Below, piece after piece: positions 37,917 through 46,367 of a stretch of DNA of 64,000 nt. Source of the stretch: Ignavibacteriota bacterium. GTDB lineage: Bacteria; Bacteroidota; Ignavibacteria; Tepidaquicellales; Tepidaquicellaceae. Under the pieces are notes generated by a model. The model made no database searches. It saw nothing but the letters and a program-made list of their open reading frames with translations, and had not been told where the DNA came from. The position numbers and the translations under genes are program-made. How positions within the stretch are numbered: the first letter of the stretch is position 1; each line of letters begins with the position of its first letter. Location of the stretch: positions 83,832-147,831 of the forward strand of contig JACREY010000022.1 in assembly GCA_016218085.1 (NCBI GenBank), written 5' to 3'.

Positions 37917-38071
37917 CGCAAGGTTACTGAGCGCAACCTCTTTTCTGATAGGAATTAGATAAAAAAAAACAGCCCTAAAAGCTTGCCTGACTTCTGAATA
38001 AACCTCAGAGGAAAAAGCCTTACAATAAAACCCGTAAATAAGAATGCGAATAATATTAATCTGTTCTTCAT
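37917..38071 (-). pseudogene. 5' end of the LpxL-like gene, out of frame at a 9-A tract
   Basis: From an ATG at 38069-38071 the minus strand encodes 34 residues of a typical LpxL N-terminus (MKNRLILFAFLFTGFIVRLF and so on to GKLLGL), then enters a run of nine T (A at 37961-37969) and stops at TAA soon after. Adding one T restores one continuous frame: LFFFYLIPIRKEVALSNLAM joins exactly to the M at 37916. The whole gene would be 37185-38071. This may be a sequencing indel, a true null mutation or a phase-variable tract. Confidence 0.85.
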
Positions 38072-38187
38072 CGTGTACAAGAATACAAAATCTGAAGGGA
38101 TAATTAAAGGCTAAATTTTGGATTATAGATTCGTAAAATTCCTAAGATTTATAAAATCCTCGATAAATAACTAGTTATTGTTATTTG

Positions 38188-40329
38188 CTATTTGATTAAA
38201 ATCATTTTCCGTGTTTGCGAATAATCCCCCGCCTCCAGCCTGTAAAAATATATGCCGCTCGGCAGCATTGTTCCGTTAAAACTCACCTCATATGTCCCGG
38301 GCTTCTGATTTTCATTTACCAAAACGGCCACCTCTTTCCCAAGTAAATCATATACTTTCAAAGTCACAAATTTGTTATTTGTAATCTGGTATCTGATATT
38401 TGTGGAAGGATTAAAGGGATTGGGGTAGTTCTGTTTTAGTATATAAGAATCAGCAATTGTATTATTTTTATTCTCAACTCCTGTCAGTCCTCCGCAATTT
38501 GTTGTTCTTAGAAGTAATCCATTATATCCCATAATCCAGCCGTTGTTTGCATCCTTAAAATAAATATATCTTAATTCCTGGCTTGTCATTTTTGGATACC
38601 TGAGCCAGTTATTTCCGCAATTCGTTGTATAAAATATCGTTCCCTTGGCACCCACTACCCATCCCGTGTTGTAACTTGAAAATCTGACACATTTCAAATA
38701 TGTATTCACCTGTAAATCAGAAATCCAGTTGACTCCGCCATTTGTAGTTTTTAAAATTTGTCCTGAATTTCCGTAATCAATACTGCCCACTGCCCAGCCT
38801 CTTAAAGAATCCACAAAAAATAAAGAATAATTTGATTGTACAGAAGGAGTTGATTGTCTGAACCATGTAAAACCGAAATCCGTGCTTTTATAAATCCTGC
38901 CGCTGTCACCTCCAACATAGCCATGATGTTTATGAGGAAATTGAATATCATATAAATAAATACCTGGAACTTCAAGAACACTAGTCCAGCTTCCGTTTAA
39001 TTCTTTTCTTTTTAAATAACCGTACGAATACATTCCGGTCAGAAAAGCGACAGAATCTTTACTTGTAATGACAGTATACCCAACACCGAATCCGAATGTT
39101 TCTGTCCAGTTTAACCCGCCGTTTAAAGTATAGTGAAAAGGAGAGGAATAACCATTACCGCCAACTGCATATCCTAAACTACCCGTAACAAAATGAATCG
39201 AATTAAGCGTTTGACTTTCTATCACAGAAGGTAATACCCAGTTTATTCCTCCGTCAGTTGATGTTATAATTCTCCTGTCAGAAATCATAAAATATTTGTT
39301 TCCCTCACTTCCGCACATCCAGTTCAATCCCTCATTTACTCCACCCAGTTTTTCAACCCAGCTTAATCCCCCATCAATGGTTTTTATTACTTTATTATAC
39401 ATTGCAGAAGTACTTAATGTGGCAAATCCAATCTGAGAATTACAAAATCCTATGTCATTCATTAACATATATCCAGGCAGTGCTATCCAGTTATTTCCTG
39501 AATTTGTTGTCTTCATCATTAAATTGCTTCCGCAGAGAAATCCATTAGTAGAATCTGTAAAAATTAATTTAGCAATAAATGCGTTGCAACTGTCAAAATA
39601 TATCCAGTTATTTCCCTGATCTGTAGTCTTATATATTTTGTTGCTTACCGTTGAATAACCTGTACTATTATTTATAAATACAATATTTTTTGATGGATTG
39701 CTGTAAGTTCCATTTAAAACTTTCACCCACGAATTTCCACCGTCTGTTGTTTTCAAAATTTTATTTTTTGAACTTCCAAATATTCCTCCAAGGAAACCTG
39801 TATTGCTGTTTAAAAATTTTACACAATAGTAATCTGCTTGTAATCCGGTATTTATCAGAAGCCAGTTGCTTCCCCCATTTGTTGTTTTATAAATGTATCC
39901 TCCAACTGATGCTGCATATCCATTTTCCCCGTCCGTAAAATCAACTGCCTTTATTTTTCTGGGAAAACTGTAATATTGCCAATTTAATCCTGAATTTGTT
40001 GTCTTTATTACATACCCAAGTGTCGAATAATTATATCCTGATGCAAATCCTGTATTTACATCGATAAAATCCATATTATAAAAATTTATCTGGTAATCAC
40101 TCGTGTCGGTGCTTAAAAACCAATTGTCACCTGAATTGGTAGTTTTGAAAATCGTTCCGTATAATCCGCAGCAAAATCCGGTATTTAAATTGGGAAATAT
40201 TATTGAATTAAATCTGTATCCGTAATTCTGAATTTTCCAGTCAAAAGGATTGAATGAAAAGACATTTGAGGAATAAAAAATAAAAATTATTACCAAAGCC
40301 AATAATTTTTTAAAAATATTGGAATTCAT
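38188..40329 (-). CDS. YCF48/BNR-repeat secreted protein with T9SS sorting domain
   Basis: 713 aa. Signal peptide (about 1-26, ending VFS), then about 13 repeats of the form TTNxGxNW (TTNSGDNW, TTNSGLNW, TTDGGNSW, TTNGGVNW and similar) spaced 40-60 residues. These are YCF48-like/sialidase-type Asp-box repeats that predict one or two beta-propellers. The C-terminal 85 residues are a type A T9SS sorting domain: QNYPNPFNPSTNIRYQI, then LKVYDLLGKEVAVLVN, then SGIYFYRLEAG and KMILIK. The protein is therefore probably secreted and attached at the cell surface. Catalytic function is not indicated; adhesion or scaffold is more likely. Confidence 0.93.
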   Translation of the reverse strand: MNSNIFKKLLALVIIFIFYSSNVFSFNPFDWKIQNYGYRFNSIIFPNLNTGFCCGLYGTIFKTTNSGDNWFLSTDTSDYQINFYNMDFIDVNTGFASGYNYSTLGYVIKTTNSGLNWQYYSFPRKIKAVDFTDGENGYAASVGGYIYKTTNGGSNWLLINTGLQADYYCVKFLNSNTGFLGGIFGSSKNKILKTTDGGNSWVKVLNGTYSNPSKNIVFINNSTGYSTVSNKIYKTTDQGNNWIYFDSCNAFIAKLIFTDSTNGFLCGSNLMMKTTNSGNNWIALPGYMLMNDIGFCNSQIGFATLSTSAMYNKVIKTIDGGLSWVEKLGGVNEGLNWMCGSEGNKYFMISDRRIITSTDGGINWVLPSVIESQTLNSIHFVTGSLGYAVGGNGYSSPFHYTLNGGLNWTETFGFGVGYTVITSKDSVAFLTGMYSYGYLKRKELNGSWTSVLEVPGIYLYDIQFPHKHHGYVGGDSGRIYKSTDFGFTWFRQSTPSVQSNYSLFFVDSLRGWAVGSIDYGNSGQILKTTNGGVNWISDLQVNTYLKCVRFSSYNTGWVVGAKGTIFYTTNCGNNWLRYPKMTSQELRYIYFKDANNGWIMGYNGLLLRTTNCGGLTGVENKNNTIADSYILKQNYPNPFNPSTNIRYQITNNKFVTLKVYDLLGKEVAVLVNENQKPGTYEVSFNGTMLPSGIYFYRLEAGDYSQTRKMILIK

Positions 40330-40414
40330 AATATTATATTTAATTACTATAATTAAATATTTATAAATTTAATATGCAATGACATAACAATTATAGAATG
40401 AAAGTAATTTCCGC

Positions 40415-41782
40415 TTACCCCGCCGCTTCGGCGAAGATTGTTGCGGAGTTTGCCTTTGTGATTTTTACTTTTACAAAGTCACCTGTTTTGTATGATTCTT
40501 TAGGGATGATTGTTGACTTGTTACAGTCCGTCCTGCCCATCAGGTAATCGGGCGACTTCTTGCTGGGAGTTTCTATTAAAATTTCTTTTTCTTTTCCTAC
40601 AAGCCGGTTGTTTATTTTATAAGAAATCTGCCTCTGCTGTTCGATTATCTCGTCCAGCCTTCTCTGTTTTATTTCCCACGGTATGTCGTCGAGATACTTA
40701 TATGCTTTTGTGTTTTCCCTTGGTGAATATGCAAACATAAAAGCTCCATCGTATTCAACTTCAGCCATCAGCTCCATAGTCATCCTGTGCTCTTCTTCCG
40801 TTTCAGTAGGGAATCCTGCGATTATGTCTGTCGATAAACCTATTCCCGGCATCATCACTTTTGCCTTCCTTATTATTCCCTTGTAATGCTCAACCGAATA
40901 TTCCCTGTTCATTAATTTTAAAACCCTGTCCGAACCTGACTGTACGGGCAGATGAATATACTTGCAGATATTTTTAAACTCTGCCATTGTTTCGAGCAGT
41001 TTATCCGATAAATCATACGGATGAGAAGTTGTATATCTTATCCTCATTTCAGGAACTGCATTAGCAGTGGCTTTCAATAAATCCGAAAAATCTTTTCCTT
41101 CATCCCTGTATGAATTTACATTCTGACCCAGCAAGGTTACTTCCTTTAATCCTTCATCAAAAAGTCTTTTGGCTTCATCAACAATGCTGTCCATCTTTCT
41201 GCTTCGCTCCCTGCCGCGTGTGAAAGGTACAACGCAGAACGAACAGAACTTGTCACATCCGCGCATTACGGAAATAAAAGCCGTTACACCGTCTTTCCTG
41301 ACGGGAGTGATGTCATCATACGTTTCCACTTTGGAAAGTTTTACGGCAATTCCTTTTTCACCTGTTTCAAAAATATTCTCTATTAAATGGGGAAGTTTCC
41401 TGTATTCATCCGGACCGACAATTAAATCAACTACCTTTTCTTTTTCAAGCAGGTCGCCCCTTAATCGCTCAGCCATACAGCCGAGTATTCCGATTATTCT
41501 GTCAGGATGATTTTTTTTATATCTGGCAAGATGCTGAAGCCTGTTTTTTATTTTCTGCTCCGCATTATCCCTTACACTGCAGGTGTTCAGCAGGATTATA
41601 TCTGCCTGCTCCATTTCCGAACTTTCATTATATCCGAATTCGCTCAATACGCTCAGCACAATCTCTGAATCGGAAATGTTCATCTGGCATCCGTAAGTCT
41701 CTATATAAACCCTTTTGTGGTTATCGGTTTTATTAAACTTGCTTTCTTTTTTCTTTACCCGGTTATCTAATATATCGAACAT
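40415..41782 (-). CDS. miaB: tRNA-2-methylthio-N6-dimethylallyladenosine synthase
   Basis: 455-aa radical SAM methylthiotransferase acting on A37 of tRNAs. N-terminal UPF0004 domain with three conserved Cys: YGCQMNISD, LLNTCSVRDNA, ILGCMAERL. Radical SAM centre RGCDKFCSFCVVPFTRGRE (CxxxCxxC, about 176-183). C-terminal TRAM domain (about 385-450). Starts 14 nt downstream of dxs; both enzymes relate to isoprenoid supply (dxs) and use (MiaB acts on prenylated A37). A family start about 25 residues later is possible, since the first residues are lysine-rich. Confidence 0.95.
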   Translation of the reverse strand: MFDILDNRVKKKESKFNKTDNHKRVYIETYGCQMNISDSEIVLSVLSEFGYNESSEMEQADIILLNTCSVRDNAEQKIKNRLQHLARYKKNHPDRIIGILGCMAERLRGDLLEKEKVVDLIVGPDEYRKLPHLIENIFETGEKGIAVKLSKVETYDDITPVRKDGVTAFISVMRGCDKFCSFCVVPFTRGRERSRKMDSIVDEAKRLFDEGLKEVTLLGQNVNSYRDEGKDFSDLLKATANAVPEMRIRYTTSHPYDLSDKLLETMAEFKNICKYIHLPVQSGSDRVLKLMNREYSVEHYKGIIRKAKVMMPGIGLSTDIIAGFPTETEEEHRMTMELMAEVEYDGAFMFAYSPRENTKAYKYLDDIPWEIKQRRLDEIIEQQRQISYKINNRLVGKEKEILIETPSKKSPDYLMGRTDCNKSTIIPKESYKTGDFVKVKITKANSATIFAEAAG

Positions 41783-41796
41783 TAATATTTCTTCCT

Positions 41797-43713
41797 TTAT
41801 ACTTTCACTTCCTTCTTTAAAAACTCCTCTGCAACTTCGGCTATTCCACTTCCGTCCAGCTTCAGCATTTCATATAATTCATTCGGCTTGCCGTGCTCCA
41901 CGAATTTATCAGGCAGTCCGTGTATCAGAATATCGTTCTTGTAATTGTACTGCTCTGCAAATTCTGTTATACCGCTTCCGAATCCTCCGATTATAGTATT
42001 GTCTTCTACCGTAAGCACTTTCTTAAACCTTGCAAAAATATCAAACAGCAGTTCCCTGTCGAGCGGTTTTGCAAATCTCATATTTACCACTTCAGCGCTA
42101 ATACCTTTCTTTTCAAGTATATCAGCCGCCTGCTGCGAATGAATTACCATATTTCCTATAGCAAGAATTGCAATGTCTTTTCCTTCTTTAACAATTTCCG
42201 CTTTACCTATTTCAATTCTCTCGAAATCACCGACCTCGACTCCGATTGCCTCACCTCTCGGATACCTCATTGCTATCGGTCCTTTCTTGTAATGTACTGC
42301 CGTGTAAAGCATATTCCTCAGTTCGGCTTCATCTTTCGGTGCCATTACCACCATATTGGGAATTAGTCTCAGATATGCCAGATCAAATGTCCCGTGATGA
42401 GTCGGTCCGTCCGCTCCAACAAGTCCCCCCCTGTCCAGCACAAATACAACAGGAAGTTTTTGCAAAGCAACATCGTGAATTATCTGGTCAAAAGCCCTTT
42501 GCAGGAAAGTGGAATAAATCGCTACTACCGGAGTAAGCCCTTCTGTAGCCATTCCTGCGCTGAATGTAACAGCGTGCGGCTCTGCAATTCCAACATCAAA
42601 ATACCTTTCGGGAATTTCCTTCTGGAAAATATTCAATCCGGTTCCGTCAGGCATAGCTGCGCATACTGCAATTATTTTTTCATCTTTCTTTGCAAGTTCT
42701 ACCAATGTATCGCCGAATATCTTCGTGTACGCAGGTACTTTTGATTTCTTAAGCTCGACTCCTGTCGTTTTATCAAACGGATTCAATGCGTGTAGTTTCT
42801 GATGATGCTTTGGCGCATAAGACGGACCTTTTCCTTTTTCGGTTAAAATATGGACCAGTATAGGTCCTGAAAAATCCTTTACCTCGGAAAATAATTTCAC
42901 AAGATTTACTACATTATGCCCGTTGAATGGTCCGAAATACCTGAATCCCAGAGATTCAAAAAGCATTCCGGGTGTGATTACGCTCTTTAGCCCGCCGGCA
43001 ATCCTCGAAGCCGCACTGCGGAGCCTGTCACTGGTTTTCTTTTCGAATTTTCCTGTTATATCCCAAACTTTTGCCTTCAGCCTGTTATATGTTTCATTCA
43101 GCATTACTTCATTAAAATAATTCTGAACCGTCCATACATTAGGAGCTATCGACATCTTGTTGTCATTAAGCACAACAATCATATCTTTTTTCAAAAGACC
43201 TATGTTATTCATAGCTTCATATGCCATTCCTCCCGTCATCGAGCCGTCACCTATTACAGCCATTACCTTGTAATTCTTTTTCAGAAAATCCCTCGCAGTC
43301 GCAATTCCGAGCGCAGCGGAAATTGATGTTGTCGCGTGCCCCGCGCCAAAGCAGTCATATTCACTTTCGCTCCTTTTTAAAAATCCGCTTATGCCGTCCT
43401 TTTGCCTTATGGTTTTCAGCATTCCTTTTCTTCCGGTAAGTATCTTGTGAATGTATCCCTGATGTCCCACATCAAAAACTATTTTATCCCGCGGAGTATC
43501 GAATACATAATGAAGTGCAAGTGTCAATTCAACCACACCAAGCGATGAGCCAAGATGTCCGCCTATCCTCGAAATCGTATCCATCAAAAACTCCCGCAGT
43601 TCATCTGCAAGCTCCCTCAAATCCATAAGATTGAGTTTCTTTAAATCTGAAGGAAATTCAATATCCTTCAGATATTTTGTTTTGTTCAAATCAAATGCTT
43701 CCCTGTTTTCCAT
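41797..43713 (-). CDS. dxs: 1-deoxy-D-xylulose-5-phosphate synthase
   Basis: 638-aa thiamine-diphosphate enzyme that joins pyruvate and glyceraldehyde-3-phosphate, first step of the MEP isoprenoid pathway. TPP-binding GDGSMTGGMAYEAMNN with the downstream NDNKMSIAPN, conserved HLGSSLGVVELTLALHYVFD near the N-terminus and HGTFDLAYLRLIPN, RYPRGEAIG in the transketolase C-terminal part. Length is normal. Follows xseB by 7 nt and precedes miaB. A xseB-dxs arrangement is common in bacteria (often with ispA between, absent here). Confidence 0.97.
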   Translation of the reverse strand: MENREAFDLNKTKYLKDIEFPSDLKKLNLMDLRELADELREFLMDTISRIGGHLGSSLGVVELTLALHYVFDTPRDKIVFDVGHQGYIHKILTGRKGMLKTIRQKDGISGFLKRSESEYDCFGAGHATTSISAALGIATARDFLKKNYKVMAVIGDGSMTGGMAYEAMNNIGLLKKDMIVVLNDNKMSIAPNVWTVQNYFNEVMLNETYNRLKAKVWDITGKFEKKTSDRLRSAASRIAGGLKSVITPGMLFESLGFRYFGPFNGHNVVNLVKLFSEVKDFSGPILVHILTEKGKGPSYAPKHHQKLHALNPFDKTTGVELKKSKVPAYTKIFGDTLVELAKKDEKIIAVCAAMPDGTGLNIFQKEIPERYFDVGIAEPHAVTFSAGMATEGLTPVVAIYSTFLQRAFDQIIHDVALQKLPVVFVLDRGGLVGADGPTHHGTFDLAYLRLIPNMVVMAPKDEAELRNMLYTAVHYKKGPIAMRYPRGEAIGVEVGDFERIEIGKAEIVKEGKDIAILAIGNMVIHSQQAADILEKKGISAEVVNMRFAKPLDRELLFDIFARFKKVLTVEDNTIIGGFGSGITEFAEQYNYKNDILIHGLPDKFVEHGKPNELYEMLKLDGSGIAEVAEEFLKKEVKV

Positions 43714-43720
43714 TTTTCCT

Positions 43721-43936
43721 TTATTTTAATTCCTCAGCGTTAATTTTTTCTATCTTCAATTCGGCTTCGCTAAGCTTTTGACGGCATATTTTTAATAGTT
43801 TTAATCCTTCCTGGTAATAATTCATAACATCTTCCAGAGAATTTTCTTCCGAATTGTTTTCCAGCTTTTCAAGAATATCCTCGAGTCTTCTGTATGAATA
43901 TTCAAATGTACCCTGGTCTTCCTTCTTCTTCGCCAT
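43721..43936 (-). CDS. xseB: Exodeoxyribonuclease VII small subunit
   Basis: 71 aa from the ATG at 43934-43936 (MAKKKEDQGTFEYSYRRLED). The family motif YxxxLxxLExIVxxLE is matched by YSYRRLEDILEKLEN, then SLEDVMNYYQEGLKLLKICRQKLSEAE, a typical two-helix small subunit. A longer frame from 43999 would add 21 residues without homology to the family. Separated from xseA by 171 nt of repeats rather than directly adjacent. Dimerises with XseA to degrade single-stranded DNA. Confidence 0.93.
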   Translation of the reverse strand: MAKKKEDQGTFEYSYRRLEDILEKLENNSEENSLEDVMNYYQEGLKLLKICRQKLSEAELKIEKINAEELK

Positions 43937-44050
43937 ACTTTTAAATAATAAAATAATTCTACAATAAATTTCACCCCTACGGGGTTTTTTAAAACTCAAT
44001 TCTATTTTCTATAATAATTCCATCCCTTTGGGATTATAATCACTTTTCAA
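43937..44050. other. Spacer between xseB and xseA with two short palindromes
   Basis: Contains two short dyads, CCCCTACGGGG (43973-43983) and ATCCCTTTGGGAT (44023-44035), each followed by AT-rich sequence. They could be weak hairpins acting on xseA-xseB mRNA. No gene is seen. Confidence 0.4.
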
Positions 44051-44113
44051 ACTTGACAAACTTGACAAACTTTATAAACTTGATAAACTTTATAAACTTT
44101 ATGAACTTTATGA
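44051..44113. repeat. 9-nt tandem array at the 3' end of xseA
   Basis: Seven consecutive 9-nt units of the form ACTT(G/T)A(C/T)(A/G)A: two ACTTGACAA, then ACTTTATAA/ACTTGATAA variants, then two ACTTTATGA. The array runs over the xseA stop codon (44108-44110). Confidence 0.8.
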
Positions 44114-45307
44114 ACTTACTTCCACATCACCATCAAAAAACCTGACAATCATTTTTTCATCTTTACCAACTTTTACTTTACGGGAAATAATTTTCCCATC
44201 TTTAATTACATACGTAAATCCACGCTTCAAAGTTTGTTCCGGGCTTATGCTTTTCAGTAGTTTTTCCCTATGTAATAAACTTTCTTTTACCCTTAATAAT
44301 TTCTCCTTTATCAGCTTTTCAAGGTCTTTCTGAATTTCATCCGTTCTCATTTTATATTCATTCATCATATCGACAGGTTTATTGAAAAAATAGCTTTTTT
44401 TAATATTTTCAAGCGAATCTTTTAAGGATTCAACCGTGTCTTTTACATATATCTTAATATAATAATCAATTTGATTTATTCTTTCAAGTAGTTCATTTTT
44501 ATCACGGAAAATTATCTCCGCTGCTGCCGATGGAGTCGGTGCTCTCAGGTCGGCAACGAAATCGCAAATCGTAAAATCCACTTCGTGCCCTACTGCGCTT
44601 ACTAAAGGCACTCGTGAATTAAAAACCTCCCTTGCAACTTTCTCTTCATTGAACGTCCATAAATCCTCAAGTGAGCCGCCACCCCTTGCAACTACCAGTA
44701 CATCGAGATTGTATTCGGGTTTATTTGCCTGCCTGATTGCCCTGCAGACGCTTTCAATGCTTCCCGCTCCCTGTACCTGGGCAGGAAAAAGAAAAATCTT
44801 TGCAATCGGAAATCTCTTTCTTGTTACGTTTTTGAAATCTTCTATCACAGCACCCGTTTCAGATGTTACTATTCCAACTCTTTCAGGAAACTCAGGCAAA
44901 TCGCGTTTTCGCTCGGCATCGAATAAACCTTCCTCCGCAAGTTTATCTTTTAATTTTTCAAATGCCGCCTGAAGTTCACCCAAACCCGTCTTCTGCATAT
45001 CTGTTACGTCAAGCTGGTAAGTTCCTCTCGGCTCATAAAGCGTCACCTTTCCTTTTATCAAAACTTTATCACCGTCCTGTGGTTTGAAATTCAGATAATT
45101 AAATCTGAAGCTCCATAGAGTGGCATTGATTTGTGATGTCTCGTCTTTGAGTGTAAAATAGCAGTGTCCCGACGGGCTGTGTCTTTTGAATCCGGATATT
45201 TCAGCAATCAGATATACGAATTTGAATTCGCTATCAACGAGTGCTTTTAGCTCCTGAGTAAGCTCCGATACTGTAATCGGTTCGGTCATGGTTTTTTCTT
45301 TCACCAT
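44108..45307 (-). CDS. xseA: Exodeoxyribonuclease VII large subunit
   Basis: 399 aa. N-terminal OB-fold single-strand-binding domain (about 8-100, HSPSGHCYFTLKDE and INATLW), then the catalytic domain with VGIVTSETGAVIEDFKNV, then RGGGSLEDLWTFNEEKVAR and SAVGHEVDFTICDFVADLRAPTPSAAAE (about 235-265), the core of the exonuclease VII site. A long helical C-terminal part ends in a small beta domain (GFTYVIKDGKII). An alternative ATG at 45287-45289 (MTEPITVSEL) is a little closer to the usual family start. The final residues are encoded inside the 9-nt repeat array. Confidence 0.95.
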   Translation of the reverse strand: MVKEKTMTEPITVSELTQELKALVDSEFKFVYLIAEISGFKRHSPSGHCYFTLKDETSQINATLWSFRFNYLNFKPQDGDKVLIKGKVTLYEPRGTYQLDVTDMQKTGLGELQAAFEKLKDKLAEEGLFDAERKRDLPEFPERVGIVTSETGAVIEDFKNVTRKRFPIAKIFLFPAQVQGAGSIESVCRAIRQANKPEYNLDVLVVARGGGSLEDLWTFNEEKVAREVFNSRVPLVSAVGHEVDFTICDFVADLRAPTPSAAAEIIFRDKNELLERINQIDYYIKIYVKDTVESLKDSLENIKKSYFFNKPVDMMNEYKMRTDEIQKDLEKLIKEKLLRVKESLLHREKLLKSISPEQTLKRGFTYVIKDGKIISRKVKVGKDEKMIVRFFDGDVEVSS

Positions 45308-45351
45308 AGAATATGCTAAAATTATTATTGCAATTCCACAGCAATTTGTAA

Positions 45352-45380
45352 ACTAAAAACCCCGAATTAATCGGGGTTTT
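45352..45380 (-). terminator. Terminator downstream of tRNA-Asn
   Basis: AAAACCCCGA / TCGGGGTTTT hairpin (45356-45380) with a T run on the minus strand, beginning 2 nt after the tRNA 3' end. Confidence 0.85.
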
Positions 45381-45382
45381 CG

Positions 45383-45454
45383 CTGGAAGAGGGGGACTCG
45401 AACCCCCAACCCTTCGGTTAACAGCCGAATGCTCCACCATTGAGCTATCTTCCA
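45383..45454 (-). tRNA. tRNA-Asn(GTT)
   Basis: On the minus strand the acceptor stem TGGAAGA/TCTTCCA, D arm with GCTC/GAGC, anticodon stem TTCGG/CCGAA with loop CTGTTAA (anticodon GTT at 45420-45422), and T arm GGGGG-TTCGAGT-CCCCC fold without mismatch. G73 discriminator; CCA is not encoded. It is read in the same direction as xseA, with a terminator in between. Confidence 0.97.
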
Positions 45455-45567
45455 ATAAGGAACTACAAATATATGTGTATAAAATTAAATTTTCAATGTC
45501 TTTATGCGGTTTATTTTTATAATTTTTTCAATTTTATGAAGATTTATTAATTTGTATTTTAAAAATT

Positions 45568-46320
45568 ATGAAACAGCAGAAGTTTAAAATATATCTTGAG
45601 TACAACGGCACAAACTACGCCGGCTGGCAAAAGCAAAAAAACGCCAAGACCATTCAGGGTACGCTTATAGATACTGTAAGAAATATATTTAAGAAATCCA
45701 AAGGCGAAAATCAGTTTATAGATTTGCAGGGCTCAGGCCGCACTGATAAAGGTGTACACGCCTATATGCAGGTTGCACATCTCGAATGCAAAACTATGCT
45801 CGCCCCTGAAATATTGAAATTCAAAATGAACGATGAACTGCCATCCGATATAAATATTCTTGAAATCGAAAAAGTCGAAGATAAATTCCACGCCAGACAC
45901 TCCGCCAAATCACGTGAATATATTTACCGCATTTCAAAAAGACGCACTGCATTTGAAAAAAAATATGTCTGGTGGATAAAAGACAGGCTCGATGTGCAGA
46001 AAATGAAGAATGCCGCAAAACTTTTTAAGGGAATGCACGACTTCCGCTCCTTCTCCGAAAAAACTGATGAGGATATCTCAACAAAAGTTCTTGTCGATGA
46101 TATTGAAATAAGAGATGAAAAAGATTTAATAACAATCAGGCTGAAAGCCTCTCATTTCCTATGGAAAATGGTCAGAAGAATGGTCGGCGTTCTTGCAGAA
46201 GTGGGAAGAGGAAATATCCGCGAAGAAAATATTATTGAATTACTCAGAACTTATTCAGATGTCCCCGCAAAGTTCACCGCTCCCCCGTCGGGACTGTTTC
46301 TCTCTAAAATAATCTACTAA
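45568..46320 (+). CDS. truA: tRNA pseudouridine(38-40) synthase
   Basis: 250 aa. Catalytic Asp in GSGRTDKGVHA at about residues 56-66; other TruA motifs include LEYNGTNYAGWQKQ at the N-terminus, HARHSAKSREYIYRI in the middle, and FLWKMVRRMVGVLAEVGRG near the C-terminus. Modifies uridines 38-40 of tRNA anticodon arms. It has a divergent promoter region with the tRNA-Asn gene. It ends 37 nt before the convergent end of the lipoprotein gene, with a repeat in between. Confidence 0.96.
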   Translation: MKQQKFKIYLEYNGTNYAGWQKQKNAKTIQGTLIDTVRNIFKKSKGENQFIDLQGSGRTDKGVHAYMQVAHLECKTMLAPEILKFKMNDELPSDINILEIEKVEDKFHARHSAKSREYIYRISKRRTAFEKKYVWWIKDRLDVQKMKNAAKLFKGMHDFRSFSEKTDEDISTKVLVDDIEIRDEKDLITIRLKASHFLWKMVRRMVGVLAEVGRGNIREENIIELLRTYSDVPAKFTAPPSGLFLSKIIY

Positions 46321-46330
46321 ATATATGCTC

Positions 46331-46367
46331 TTAAATTCAGAATTCATAATTTAGAATTCATAATTTT
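46331..46367. repeat. GAATTC-type repeat between truA and a lipoprotein gene
   Basis: TTAAATTCAGAATTCATAAT and a partial second copy (TTAGAATTCATAATTTT). The repeat overlaps the 3' end of the minus-strand lipoprotein gene and supplies its TGA stop (46358-46360). Confidence 0.7.

Noticed and set aside
41893..42366. Plus-strand frame of 157 codons opposite dxs
   Set aside because: Lies wholly within dxs on the other strand; Cys/His/Phe-rich content is typical for an antisense shadow.
44051..44113. Possible CRISPR-like array
   Set aside because: Units are 9 nt without spacers, and no cas gene is present; it is a plain tandem repeat.
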